A DNA stretch of 64,000 nt, taken from Cryptosporangium arvum DSM 44712. Lineage in GTDB: Bacteria; Actinomycetota; Actinomycetes; Mycobacteriales; Cryptosporangiaceae. The stretch is taken from positions 8,033,913 through 8,097,912 of the forward strand of contig NZ_KK073874.1 of NCBI RefSeq assembly GCF_000585375.1. The letters run 5' to 3'. Below are positions 34,956-45,561 of the stretch, in pieces (the first letter of the stretch is position 1; each line of letters starts with the position of its first letter). A program made the translations under genes and the position numbers. The notes beneath the pieces are model-generated. The model saw nothing but the letters and a program-made list of their open reading frames with translations. It was not told the origin of the DNA and ran no database searches.

Positions 34956-36818
34956 ATGACCACGCCGCCTCCGGGCCACCCGGGTTGGGACAGCCCACCC
35001 CACGGTCGGCCCGGTGCCGACGAGCCCGACCCCGCGAACCAGCCGCCGTCGGGTGATCTGCCGTACCAGTACGGGGGTCAGCAGCCGGGTTACCCGCCGC
35101 AGCAGGCAGGTTACCCGCCGCAGGACTACCCCGAACAGGAGCGCAGCTGGTTCGAGCCGTCGCCCAAGGGGCCGGGGCACCAGGAGGGCCCGTCGGGCCA
35201 GCACGCGACGCCGCCGCAGCAGCCCGACCCGCAGGCATATGGCGGCTACCCCGACCAGCAGGGTGGTTATCAGGGGTACCAGGAGCAGCAGGGCTATCCC
35301 GACCAGCAGGGTTACCCGGCGCAGCAGGCTCCGTACGCCGAGCAGCAGTACACCGATCAGCAGTACGACGACCCCCGTCAGCACAGCGACGCCCACTACG
35401 GCGGCCAGCAGCAGTACGGCGGCGCCCAGCAGTACAGCGGCCAGCAGCAGTACGGAGAGCAACCGCAGTACGGCGGTGGCCCGCAGCAGCCGTACGACGG
35501 GCAGCAGTACGAGGGGCAGCAGTACGGGGGCCAGCAGCCGTACGGCGCCCAGCAGCAGTACGAGAACCCGCAGTACGGCGAGCAGCAGCAGTACGGCGGT
35601 GGGCAACCGCAATACGGCGAGCAGCAACAGTACGGGGAGCAGCAGCAGTACGGCGGCCAGCAGTACGGCGACCCGCGGTACGACGACTCCACCCAGCAGT
35701 ACGGCGCCGACCCGCGCTTCCAGAACGACCCGCGCTACGCGGACACCCAGTACGGCGCCGCGCCGGCGAACGCCCAGCCGAGCGCACCCCCGTACGACAC
35801 CGGCGCCCCGTACGGCGGCGCACCCCAGAGCGCCCCGCCCTACGGCGGCGCACCCCAGAGCGGCGCACCCCAGAGCGGCCCGCCCTACGGCGGCCCACCG
35901 CAGAGCGGCCCCCCGTACGGCGGGGCGCCTTCGAGCGGCGCACCGGCGGCCTACCCGCCGCTGGAAGGCCCCGGCGGTGACCCGTACGGCTCCTCCTACG
36001 GGTACGGGAGCGATTTACCGGCCCGCGCGGAGGGTGACCGTTCGTCGTCCCTGAACCCCACCCGTCCCCGGCTCGACGAGCCGCCGGCGGAGGAGAACGG
36101 TGGTCGCGGCAAGCTGATCGCGATCATCGCCGGCGCGGCCGTACTGGTACTCGTACTGGTCGGCATCGGCGGCTTCCTGTTCTTCCGGGACGACGACTCG
36201 ACCGACAAGGCGGCCGCCCCGAAGCCCTCCGCGTCCAGCGATACCCCGTCCCCGAGCGAGCCCGCGAGTGCGAGCCCGTCCACGTCGGCGAGCGGCGGCG
36301 GCGACAAGCTCGCCTCCCGCGAGACCGACCCGGCGCCGCTCGAGCTCACGGCCATCAGCCTGCCCAAGTACACGCTCTCCACCAGCGGCAGCTACAACCG
36401 CACCGGCCAGGACAAGGCCGCCGACTGCGGCAAGTCCGTCGACGGCGGAGCGGTCGCGCTGGTGAAGAAGCTGAAGTGCTCCGAGGTGACGAGCGTCACC
36501 GCGGTGAACACCACGACGAGCTGCGCGGTCACGTTCGGCGCGCTGAACTTCCCGGACGCCGCGACCGCCGCCCAGGCCGAGACCGCGATCAAGGGCAGCA
36601 CCGCGGGCAGCTTCGTCCCGCGCCGGCACAACGTCGCGGCCGAGGGGCAGTCGGGCAAGAAGGACTGGTGGTTCTACCGCAAGGCGTACGGCCACTGGCT
36701 GGTGTTCTCCAGCGGCGCGTACACCTCGGGCAAGAAGGCCGAGAAGGACCCGGTCATCGACACCTGCTCCCAGGACTTCCTCTACTACGTGATCGACGCC
36801 CTGGACAAACGCCGCTAA
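34956..36818 (+). CDS. Prion-like Gln/Tyr/Gly-rich single-pass membrane protein
   Basis: The 620-residue protein has a huge cytoplasmic N-terminus (~1-385). By count, residues 101-250 are about one third Gln and one sixth Tyr, in QQYGG/QQQYGEQ units; residues ~280-345 are APYGGAPQSG repeats. One membrane segment follows (~386-410, KLIAIIAGAAVLVLVLVGIG, after a GRGK basic turn), then a Ser/Thr/Pro linker and an extracytoplasmic domain (~445-620) with four cysteines and aromatic motifs such as KKDWWFYRKAYGHWLVF. The start ATG at 34956 is preferred to an upstream one in the same frame at 34926. No family is recognised. The gene is alone on its strand, and its stop overlaps the convergent response regulator as CTAA. 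Confidence 0.82.
   Translation: MTTPPPGHPGWDSPPHGRPGADEPDPANQPPSGDLPYQYGGQQPGYPPQQAGYPPQDYPEQERSWFEPSPKGPGHQEGPSGQHATPPQQPDPQAYGGYPDQQGGYQGYQEQQGYPDQQGYPAQQAPYAEQQYTDQQYDDPRQHSDAHYGGQQQYGGAQQYSGQQQYGEQPQYGGGPQQPYDGQQYEGQQYGGQQPYGAQQQYENPQYGEQQQYGGGQPQYGEQQQYGEQQQYGGQQYGDPRYDDSTQQYGADPRFQNDPRYADTQYGAAPANAQPSAPPYDTGAPYGGAPQSAPPYGGAPQSGAPQSGPPYGGPPQSGPPYGGAPSSGAPAAYPPLEGPGGDPYGSSYGYGSDLPARAEGDRSSSLNPTRPRLDEPPAEENGGRGKLIAIIAGAAVLVLVLVGIGGFLFFRDDDSTDKAAAPKPSASSDTPSPSEPASASPSTSASGGGDKLASRETDPAPLELTAISLPKYTLSTSGSYNRTGQDKAADCGKSVDGGAVALVKKLKCSEVTSVTAVNTTTSCAVTFGALNFPDAATAAQAETAIKGSTAGSFVPRRHNVAAEGQSGKKDWWFYRKAYGHWLVFSSGAYTSGKKAEKDPVIDTCSQDFLYYVIDALDKRR
35208..35765 (+). repeat. Low-complexity QQYGG/QYGEQ coding repeats
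   Basis: The DNA for residues ~85-270 consists of degenerate CAGCAGTACGGC-like units (Gln-Gln-Tyr-Gly) of 12-24 bases with many point differences. The protein pattern is conserved better than the DNA, so selection on composition is likely. Slippage-prone length polymorphism is expected between strains. Confidence 0.8.
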
Positions 36819-37459
36819 CGCGAATCACGCACGATCAGCGCGATCTGCACCCGGTTCTCGCAGCCGAGCTTGGTCAGCACCCGGCTGACGTACGTCTTCA
36901 CGGTCGCCTCGCTGGTGTGGAGGCGCTCGCCGATGCGTGCGTTCGAGAGCCCGTCGGCGACCAGTCCGGCGACGTCACGCTCCCGCGGGGTGAGTACCGA
37001 CAGGCGGGCCCGAGCGGCCGGCCGCGCTCCCGGGTCCGCGGGCGCGACCTGCTCGAGCACGATCCGGGCGGCCGACGGAGACAGGTACGCCTCACCCGCG
37101 TGCACGGCCCGCACCGCGGCGGTCAACTCGGCCGGCGAGCAGTTCTTGAGCAGGAACCCCGCCGCGCGGTTGCGCACGGCCCTGAGCACGTTCGGCTCCG
37201 CGCCGAACGACGTCAGCACGACGACCTGCACCGCGAGGTCGCGTCGGCGCAGTTCCTCGACGACCCCCAGGCCGTCCAACCCGGGCATCCGGATGTCGAC
37301 GAGCACGACGTCGACGCCCGGCGCACCGGCCCGCTCGACGGCGGCTCGCCCGTCGGCCACCTCGGCCACGACCGTGAGGTCGTCGGTCGACTCCAGCACG
37401 GCGCGGATGCCGGCCCTGATCAGCGGCTCGTCGTCGGCGATCAGCACCCGGATCGTCAT
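36815..37459 (-). CDS. LuxR/NarL-family response regulator
   Basis: The 214-residue protein has a receiver domain (MTIRVLIADDEPLIRAGI, phosphoacceptor Asp near residue 54 in VVLVDIRMPGLDG, conserved Lys in FLLKNCSP) and a C-terminal LuxR HTH (LTPRERDVAGLVADGLSNARI, TVKTYVSRVLTKLG). It pairs with the histidine kinase at 37456, which it overlaps by four bases. Its output genes may include the divergent ABC transporter at 38717. The 3' end overlaps the prion-like gene by four bases on the opposite strand. Confidence 0.96.
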   Translation of the reverse strand: MTIRVLIADDEPLIRAGIRAVLESTDDLTVVAEVADGRAAVERAGAPGVDVVLVDIRMPGLDGLGVVEELRRRDLAVQVVVLTSFGAEPNVLRAVRNRAAGFLLKNCSPAELTAAVRAVHAGEAYLSPSAARIVLEQVAPADPGARPAARARLSVLTPRERDVAGLVADGLSNARIGERLHTSEATVKTYVSRVLTKLGCENRVQIALIVRDSR

Positions 37460-38643
37460 CCGGCGCCGACCAGCATCGCGGCCGGCAGCACCCCGAACAA
37501 CAACACCGCGGTCGTCGCGCCGAGCAGAGCCGCCCGGCGGCCGGTCGACGGTCCCGCGTCCTGGGCCTCGGTGGGAAGCAGCACGCTGAGCCGAGCCTCA
37601 CCGCCCACGCAGCGAAGCTCCGCGAACCCACCCAACGCCTCGACGCGCTCACGCATCCCGGCGACACCGTGGCCACCGCCGGACGCCGTGACGCCGTCGA
37701 CGGGGTTCACGATCGTGAGCAGAAGCGCGTCCGACTCCCAGTCGAGCGTCACCGTCACCGGGCGGCCCGGCGCGTGCTTCCCGGCGTTGGTGAGCCCTTC
37801 CTCCACCACCCGGTAGGCCGCGCGATCCGCGTCCGGGCCCAACCGGCCCACCGGCCCGCTGCGCGAGAGGCTGGCGGCCAGGCCGGCCCGGACGTACCCC
37901 TCGACCAGTGCGTCGAGGCCGTCGAGCCCCGGAGCGTCGAGGTCGTCGCCGTGCCGGAGCGCGCCGACGACCTCGTGCAGCTCGCCGAGCGCGTCCCGGG
38001 CCGATTCGGCGAGCCGGGTGATCGCCTGCCGCTGCCCGACCGGCAGGTCGCCGGCCTCCAGCGCCGCCGCCTGGATCGACACCAGGCCGAGCCGGTGTCC
38101 GAGCGCGTCGTGCATGTCGCGCGCGATGCGCAGCCGCTCCCGGAGCCGTTCCCGTTCGGCCGACAGTTCCCGGGCCCGGCGGAGCTCCCGGTTGCGCTCG
38201 CGCAGCGCCGCGAGGAGGTCCGCGTGCTGGCGCAGGTACCGGCCGGCGACCACCGGCAGCACCACGAAGACGAGGTAAGGCGTGATCGCCCGCAGCGACG
38301 GCTCGGTGAGCGCCACCACGACCGGGACGCCGAGGCCCCCGACGGCCGCCACCGCGGTCAGCGGCGATCGCCCGTGCCGCCCCGCCCGGAACGCCGTCCA
38401 CAGCAGCAGGACGTACGCCGAGCCGGTGACGCTCGCGAGAACCACGGCGACGACGAACGCGACCGTCGGCCACCGGCCCGCGGCGAGGATCGCCGCTCCG
38501 GCCACGACCACGTGTACGGCCGCGCCGAGGGCGGACGAGTGGACCGCGGGGATCGTCAGCAGCTCACCGGCGAATGCGGCCGACGGCAGGAGGGCGGCGG
38601 CGACGCGATGTCCCATGACCAGCAGGCTACGAGCCGGCGTCAC
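37456..38643 (-). CDS. Two-component sensor histidine kinase (HisKA_3 type) with C-terminal membrane helix
   Basis: The 395-residue kinase has about five hydrophobic segments in residues ~10-135, then a coiled stretch (LRERNRELRRARELSAERERL), the phosphoacceptor region RIARDMHDALGHRLGLVS (His near residue 180) and an ATPase domain (VVEEGLTNAGKHAPG, then GGGHGVAGMRERVEALGG). It continues beyond the ATPase domain into a hydrophobic C-terminal helix (ALLGATTAVLLFGVLPAAMLVG), which is unusual for this class. It lies upstream of its response regulator. Start at 38643 or at ATG 38616. The stimulus is not known; the adjacent ABC transporter suggests a small-molecule or antimicrobial peptide. Confidence 0.93.
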   Translation of the reverse strand: MTPARSLLVMGHRVAAALLPSAAFAGELLTIPAVHSSALGAAVHVVVAGAAILAAGRWPTVAFVVAVVLASVTGSAYVLLLWTAFRAGRHGRSPLTAVAAVGGLGVPVVVALTEPSLRAITPYLVFVVLPVVAGRYLRQHADLLAALRERNRELRRARELSAERERLRERLRIARDMHDALGHRLGLVSIQAAALEAGDLPVGQRQAITRLAESARDALGELHEVVGALRHGDDLDAPGLDGLDALVEGYVRAGLAASLSRSGPVGRLGPDADRAAYRVVEEGLTNAGKHAPGRPVTVTLDWESDALLLTIVNPVDGVTASGGGHGVAGMRERVEALGGFAELRCVGGEARLSVLLPTEAQDAGPSTGRRAALLGATTAVLLFGVLPAAMLVGAG

Positions 38644-38716
38644 CGCCTACTTTCGTTTCCGCCGGGTGCGACTTTCGCGAGCTGACGCGCCCGCTCGGCG
38701 TCCTTAGCGTCGAGAC

Positions 38717-39421
38717 GTGCTCGAACTGCGCAACCTCTCCAAACGCTACGGGCGGACGCCGGCCGTCGTCGACGTCACGTGCACCGTCCGGCCCGGGCGG
38801 GTGACCGGCTTCCTCGGGCCCAACGGTGCGGGCAAGTCGACGACGCTACGCATGCTCCTGGGCCTCGACCGACCGTCCGGAGGTGAAGCCCTCGTGGACG
38901 GCGTGCGTTACCGGGATCTCACGCACCCGCTCCGAAGGGTCGGCGCGCTGCTGGAAGGTACCGCCGCGAACGGCGGACGCCGCGCGTACCACCACCTGCT
39001 CTGGCTCGCCCGGTCCAACCGGATCCCGCCCGCCCGGGTCGACGAGGTGCTCCGGCAGGTCGATCTGGACGACGTCGGGCGCCGCCGGACACGCGGCTTC
39101 TCACTCGGCATGGCGCAGCGGCTCGGTATCGCGGCAGCGTTGCTCGGCGACCCGCCGGTGCTGGTGTTCGACGAGCCCACCAACGGGCTGGACCCGGCCG
39201 GCGTCCGCTGGCTGCGCGGGACGTTGCGGGCGTTCGCCGCCGAGGGCCGCACCGTGCTGGTCTCCAGCCACCTGATCAGCGAGATGGCGCTGACCGCCGA
39301 CCATCTCCTGGTGCTGGCCCGCGGACGGCTGCTCGCGGACACCCCGCTGGACGAGTTCGTCGGCGGCGACGGCGACCTCGAGAGCGCGTTTCTCCGGCTC
39401 GTGGAACGCGGGGCCGGATGA
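38717..39421 (+). CDS. ABC transporter ATP-binding protein (ABC-2 type)
   Basis: The 234-residue ATPase has Walker A GPNGAGKSTTLRMLLGL, a Q-loop region, the signature in degenerate form (FSLGMAQRLGIAAALLGDP), Walker B PVLVFDEPTNGLDPAG and the H-loop VLVSSHL. The degenerate LSGGQ (FSLGM) is normal for this exporter subfamily. It starts with GTG at 38717 and overlaps the permease at 39418 as ATGA. Divergent from the two-component system across 73 bases, which likely controls it. Confidence 0.95.
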   Translation: MLELRNLSKRYGRTPAVVDVTCTVRPGRVTGFLGPNGAGKSTTLRMLLGLDRPSGGEALVDGVRYRDLTHPLRRVGALLEGTAANGGRRAYHHLLWLARSNRIPPARVDEVLRQVDLDDVGRRRTRGFSLGMAQRLGIAAALLGDPPVLVFDEPTNGLDPAGVRWLRGTLRAFAAEGRTVLVSSHLISEMALTADHLLVLARGRLLADTPLDEFVGGDGDLESAFLRLVERGAG

Positions 39422-40146
39422 GCGCCGTCCGCGCCGAGCTGATCAAGCTCCGGACCGTGCGATCGACGGCGATCACGTTCGCTCTGGCCGTCGCCGTGTC
39501 CGCCGGGTCGGGCGCGCTGCTCGGAGCGGCCTTCCGGGGCCGGGCCGTCGCCGACGTCGATCCGCTGTTCACCGCGTTCTACGGCCTGACGATCGCCCAG
39601 ATCCCGCTCGTGGTCTTCGCGGTGCTGGCGGTCGGCGAGGAGTACCGGTCCGGTCTGATCCGGGTGTCGCTGGCCGCGGTCCCCCGGCGCGGACGGTTCG
39701 TCGCCGCCAAGATCGGAGCGGTCCTCGGGTTCCTGGCGCCGGGCGCCGCGGTGGTCGTCGCCGTGGCGTTCGTGGCGGCGCGAGCCGCGCCCGGCGGGCC
39801 GGGAGCGGCACCGGCGATCCTCGGCGCCTGGCTCTACCTGGTCCTGATCAGCCTGTTCGCGCTCGGCTTCGCGATGCTGGTGCGCAGCCCGGTCGTCGCG
39901 CTCGGCGTGCTGCTGCCGCTCCTGTTCCTCGGATCGCAGGGCCTCGGGAACGTCCCGGCGATCAGCCGGGTCACGCAGTACCTGCCCGACCAGTTGGGCT
40001 GGGTGGCCATGCACCTCGCCGGGCCGCAGGACGACCCCCGCTGGGCCCGTGACTACGGCCCGTGGACCGGGCTCGCGCTGCTCGGCCTCTGGGCCGCCGC
40101 CGCGCTGATCAGCGGATGGGTCGCGGTCCGACGCCGGGACGCCTAA
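39418..40146 (+). CDS. ABC-2 type transporter permease
   Basis: The 242-residue permease has about six hydrophobic segments and the cytoplasmic start AELIKLRTVRSTAITFALAV typical of ABC-2 membrane subunits (LIKLRTxRS). The loop EEYRSGLIRVSLAAVPRRGRF between the second and third segment is a conserved coupling element. It is translationally coupled to the ATPase gene. The exported compound is unknown. Its TAA overlaps the convergent ABC-F stop as CTAA. Confidence 0.93.
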   Translation: MSAVRAELIKLRTVRSTAITFALAVAVSAGSGALLGAAFRGRAVADVDPLFTAFYGLTIAQIPLVVFAVLAVGEEYRSGLIRVSLAAVPRRGRFVAAKIGAVLGFLAPGAAVVVAVAFVAARAAPGGPGAAPAILGAWLYLVLISLFALGFAMLVRSPVVALGVLLPLLFLGSQGLGNVPAISRVTQYLPDQLGWVAMHLAGPQDDPRWARDYGPWTGLALLGLWAAAALISGWVAVRRRDA

Positions 40147-41801
40147 CGCACGCGCTCGACGCGGCCGGAGTCCCACACCGGCTCGTCGGTCTCGCGGACC
40201 TCTCCGTCGGCGGCGAAGGACAGGAACCGGTCGAAGCTGCGCGCGAACCAGCGGTCGTGCGTCACGGCGAGCACGGTGCCGTCGAAGGCCGCCAGCCCGT
40301 CCTCGAGCGCCTCGGCCGACTGCACGTCCAGGTTGTCGGTCGGCTCGTCGAGCAGCAGCAGCGTGCACCCCGACAGTTCGAGCAGCAGCACCTGGAACCG
40401 GGCCTGCTGGCCGCCGGAGAGCGTCGCGAAGTCCTGGTCGGCCTGCGACTGCAGCCCGTACCGGCGCAGCGCGGAGATCGCACGGCCGCGGTCGAGGCCC
40501 CGCCGGGTGCCGGAACCGCGGCCGAGGATCTCCACCAGCGGCTTGCCGACCCACTCCGGGTGCTCGTGCGTCTGTGCGAACAGCCCGGCGACGACCCGGG
40601 CACCCAGCTTCCAGGACCCGCTGTGGATGACCGTGTCCCCGCCGAGCAACCGCAGGAAATGGCTCTTGCCGCTGCCGTTGGCCCCGAGGACCGCCACCCG
40701 CTCGCCGTAGTAGACCTCCAGGTCGAACGGCTTCATCAGCCCGCTCAGCTCCAGGCCGACGCACGTCACCGCCCGGACGCCGGTGCGCCCGCCGCCCAGC
40801 CGCATCTTCACGTTCTCGGTCACCGGGCGCTCCGGCGGCGGCCCGGCCTCCTCGAACTTCGCCAGCCGCGTCTGCATGGCGTGGTACTTGGCCGCCATCG
40901 CCTCGCTGTTCTTCGCCTGCTGCTGCAGCGTCCGGACGAGGTCCTTCAGCCGTTGGTGCTCCTCGTTCCACCGCTTGTGCAACTCGTCGAGCCGATCCAG
41001 GCGGGCGGTGCGGGCGTCGTGGTAGCTGGTGAAGCCGCCGCCGTGCACCCAGGCCGAGTGCGCCTCGAGCGTGACGACGTGGGTGGCCGTGCGGGCGAGC
41101 AACTCACGGTCGTGGCTGACGAAGAGCACGGTCTTCGGGGTCTCTACCAGCCGATCCTCCAGCCAGCGCTTGCCCGGCACGTCGAGGTAGTTGTCCGGCT
41201 CGTCGAGCAGCAGCACCTCTTCCTGGCCACGGAGCAGGGCCTCGAGCGCGAGCCGCTTCTGCTCGCCGCCGGAGAGCGTGCGCACCATCCGGTGCTGCGC
41301 CCGGTCGAACGGCACGCCGAGCGCGGCGACGGTCACCGTGTCCCACAGCACCTCGGCGTCGTACCCGCCGGCGTCACCCCAGCCGACGAGCGCGTCGGCG
41401 TAGCGCAGTTGGGTGGGCTCGTCCTCGCGCTCCATCATCGCGAGCTCAGCGGCCTCCAGCGCCTCGCCGGCGGCGCGCAACGGCGCCGGCGAGAGCCCGA
41501 CGAGCAGGTCGCGCACTGTCGTCTGGTCACGCACCGAACCGATGAACTGGCGCATCACGCCGAGGCCACCGACCCGCACCACCGACCCGGCCTGCGGAGG
41601 GAGGTCGCCGGAGATCATCCGCAGCAGCGTCGTCTTGCCGGCGCCGTTCGCGCCGACGAGCGCGACGGTGGCGCCCTCCCCCACCCGGAACGACACGTCG
41701 CGGAACAATTCACGTCCGTCGGGCAGCGTGTGCCCGAGCCCCGATGCTTCTACGTAGCCCACGGGGGGAAGATTCTCCTCCGAAACCCGCTCGCCGGTCA
41801 C
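40143..41801 (-). CDS. ABC-F family ATP-binding protein
   Basis: The 552-residue protein has two ABC domains and no membrane helices, the ABC-F architecture. Domain 1: Walker A GANGAGKTTLLRMISG, LSGGEQKRLALEALL, Walker B VLLLDEPDNYLDVPGKRWLE. A charged interdomain linker (~240-320, YHDARTARLDRLDELHKRWN) follows. Domain 2: Walker A GANGSGKSHFLRLLGG (the T/S position followed by H rather than T), LSGGQQARFQVLLLE, LLLLDEPTDNLDVQS. Such proteins bind the ribosomal E site and relieve stalling or give resistance to ribosome-targeting antibiotics. Placement next to the ABC/two-component genes may hint at resistance. The short charged tail ends at WDSGRVERVR. Confidence 0.93.
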   Translation of the reverse strand: MTGERVSEENLPPVGYVEASGLGHTLPDGRELFRDVSFRVGEGATVALVGANGAGKTTLLRMISGDLPPQAGSVVRVGGLGVMRQFIGSVRDQTTVRDLLVGLSPAPLRAAGEALEAAELAMMEREDEPTQLRYADALVGWGDAGGYDAEVLWDTVTVAALGVPFDRAQHRMVRTLSGGEQKRLALEALLRGQEEVLLLDEPDNYLDVPGKRWLEDRLVETPKTVLFVSHDRELLARTATHVVTLEAHSAWVHGGGFTSYHDARTARLDRLDELHKRWNEEHQRLKDLVRTLQQQAKNSEAMAAKYHAMQTRLAKFEEAGPPPERPVTENVKMRLGGGRTGVRAVTCVGLELSGLMKPFDLEVYYGERVAVLGANGSGKSHFLRLLGGDTVIHSGSWKLGARVVAGLFAQTHEHPEWVGKPLVEILGRGSGTRRGLDRGRAISALRRYGLQSQADQDFATLSGGQQARFQVLLLELSGCTLLLLDEPTDNLDVQSAEALEDGLAAFDGTVLAVTHDRWFARSFDRFLSFAADGEVRETDEPVWDSGRVERVR

Positions 41802-41824
41802 CCCAGTTTTCTTAGGAGCGCACG

Positions 41825-43457
<1,633 letters not shown>

Positions 43458-43468
<11 letters not shown>

Positions 43469-44684
43469 CGTACGAGCGCATCTCCTCGTGGGAGTCCGGG
43501 AAGCCGTACTCCCCGAGGAGCATCGCGAAGTTGCCGAAACGGTTGCCGTCCCAGAGCCAGGGGCCCGGCGCGGCCGCCAGCACCTGGGCCAGGCGCTGCT
43601 GCCGGTCGTCGAGCTCACCGAACGGCGTGCCGTCGGCGATCGGGCCGTGCGGGCAGGCCAGGCGCAGCGCCTCACCGGCGATCGTCAGCGCGGGTGAGGC
43701 CTCGACCTGCGGTAACCGGGCGAGGAACGCGTTGAACGCGGCGACGTCGTGCTCGCGCCCCAGCTGCCGCAACGCGAGCGCTGCGTAACCGGCGAGGTCA
43801 CCGTCGAGATACGGCATGCGGACGTCGGGCGCGCTGCCGCCGCCCGCCCAGTGCAGCAACTCGGGGGCGACGCGCGGGTCGGCACGGGGCCCGTCCAGCT
43901 TGGCGGCGGCCACGGCACCGGCCCACCGCACCACCGGCCGGGCGTCGACGAGCGCGCGGGCCGCCATGCGCTCGGCCCCGGCGGCGCCGAGCAACCCGGC
44001 GGCGACCACCGCCACCGCGGTCTCGGCCTCGTCACCGACCGCCGCGAGAGCGTCGAGCACCGCGAGCGAGAGCTCCGGCTCGGAGTCCGGGAACCACCCG
44101 AGCGTGTACGCGGCGATCAACGCGACGCCGTCGTCGGCCGGCAGCGCACCCAGCGGCGTCGCCCCGACCAGCACCCGGTCGCCCGCCGCGGCCTCGGCGA
44201 CGGCCGCCGGCCGGACCGCGAGGCGCCGGAGCAGCGGCAGGCCGGCCGCGACGGCCTCGTAGGCCCGTTCCTCGGCCAGCGCGTCGACCTTGGCCTGATC
44301 GTCGATGCTGAGGCCGTCCCAGCCCTCGCGCAGGACGCGCGCCATCGCGTCCTCACCGCCGATCGACTCGACCCGCAGGTCCTCGATCGGGAGCGTCTCC
44401 GGGAGCCAGGCTTCGTCGCCGCCGATCGCGATCAGCGCGACGAGCTGCCCGATGAACGCCCGGTCCGGCACCGAGGGGTCGGCCAGCAGCTCGAGCAGCG
44501 GCGGCACCGCGTAGGCGCTGGCGGGGTACCGCGTGCCCTGGTGGACGATGCTGCTGAACAGGTCGCCGAGTGCCTGGTAGCGGACGTCGTCGTCGTCCGA
44601 ACGCAGTGCGGCGATGGTGGAGGGAACGTCTTCGGCACTGCCGTAGGCGTGGGTGAGGCGGGACCAGTCGACCACGTCTGTCAC
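43458..44684 (-). CDS. HEAT/ARM-like repeat protein of unknown function
   Basis: The 408-residue protein is all-helical with repeated patterns such as [46 protein letters not shown] and [11 protein letters not shown], which look like HEAT or armadillo repeats; conserved [10 protein letters not shown] and [10 protein letters not shown] lie at the end. Several such proteins are known in actinobacteria with no assigned function. The start is taken at the GTG at 44684 because conservation begins at [13 protein letters not shown]; a frame reaching 44849 is truA coding sequence in another frame. It is 11 bases from truA on the same strand and may be co-transcribed with the alpha operon end. Confidence 0.75.
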
Positions 44685-44695
44685 ACGGACATCTT

Positions 44696-45559
44696 CTATG
44701 CCAGCGTGCGGACCCGCCGCGTCAGGTCGATGCGTGCGGCGAGCTCCTCGTCGGGCGGGTACTCCACCGCGACGAGCGTCAGCCCGTGCGGCGGCGCCAC
44801 GCCGACGTCGCTCGCCCGGTCGGTGCGGCTGAGCAGCGTCGCGGGCCACGAGGGCGGCCGGCGCCCCTCGCCCACCGCGAGCAGCGCGCCGATCAGGCTA
44901 CGGACCATCGAGTGGCAGAACGCGTCCGCGGCCAGGTGGGCCTCCAGGACCCGCCCGGGGCCCTCGGCCGCCACGCTCCACCGGAACTCCTCCAGCGCCC
45001 GGATCGTCGTCGCACCCTCGCGGCGACGGCAGAACGCGGCGAAGTCGTGCTCACCCAGCAGACCGGCCGTGGCTTCGCGCAGCGCGTCCAGGTCCAGCGC
45101 ACGTGGCCAGGCCAGCGTGTCGCGGCGTCGCAGCGGCTCCGCCCCCCAGGGGGCGTCGGTGACCCGGTAGAGGTACCGGCGACGCCGCGCGCCGAACCGC
45201 GCGTCGAACGCGGGGTGCGCGCGGGTGACGGCACGCAGCCGGACGTCGGCCGGGAGGACACCGGAGAGCCTGCGTACCAGCGACGGCCCGAGCGTCTCCC
45301 AGACCTCCTCGGGCAGGTCGCAGTGGGCCACCTGGCCGGCGGCGTGCACCCCGGCGTCGGTGCGCCCAGCCACCGTGAGGCTGACGTCGACGCGGGTCAC
45401 CCGCACCAGCGCCTCGGTCAGCTCGCCCTGCACGGTGCGCCGGTCACGCTGGATCGCCCAGCCGGAGAAGTCGGTGCCGTCGTAACTCAGGTCCAGCCGG
45501 ACGCGAACGAGCCCGCCGGTCCCGGCAGTACCGGGAACGACGGGCTCGTCTGCGGTCAG
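44696..45559 (-). CDS. truA: tRNA pseudouridine synthase TruA
   Basis: TruA makes pseudouridine at positions 38-40 of tRNA anticodon arms. The catalytic Asp lies in [16 protein letters not shown]. The family N-terminus is visible in the DNA as [19 protein letters not shown], upstream of the first ATG/GTG in frame (GTG at 45433), so that GTG cannot be the true start. No ATG, GTG or TTG exists between the nearest in-frame stop (about 45623) and 45433. The best remaining candidate is a CTG at 45559, seven bases after AGAAGG and three bases past the rplQ stop; another CTG at 45565 overlaps that stop. With the 45559 start the protein is 287 residues. The gene ends the rpoA-rplQ-truA series. Confidence 0.9.
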   Translation of the reverse strand: MTADEPVVPGTAGTGGLVRVRLDLSYDGTDFSGWAIQRDRRTVQGELTEALVRVTRVDVSLTVAGRTDAGVHAAGQVAHCDLPEEVWETLGPSLVRRLSGVLPADVRLRAVTRAHPAFDARFGARRRRYLYRVTDAPWGAEPLRRRDTLAWPRALDLDALREATAGLLGEHDFAAFCRRREGATTIRALEEFRWSVAAEGPGRVLEAHLAADAFCHSMVRSLIGALLAVGEGRRPPSWPATLLSRTDRASDVGVAPPHGLTLVAVEYPPDEELAARIDLTRRVRTLA

Positions 45560-45561
45560 CG

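Noticed and set aside
35208-35765. Regularly repeated sequence resembling a CRISPR array
   Set aside because: The repeats are in-frame coding units of a Q/Y/G-rich protein, of irregular length and without unique spacers.
44696-45433. truA beginning at GTG 45433
   Set aside because: It would remove the conserved first strand and the YDGTDFSGW segment of TruA, which are encoded directly upstream in the same frame.
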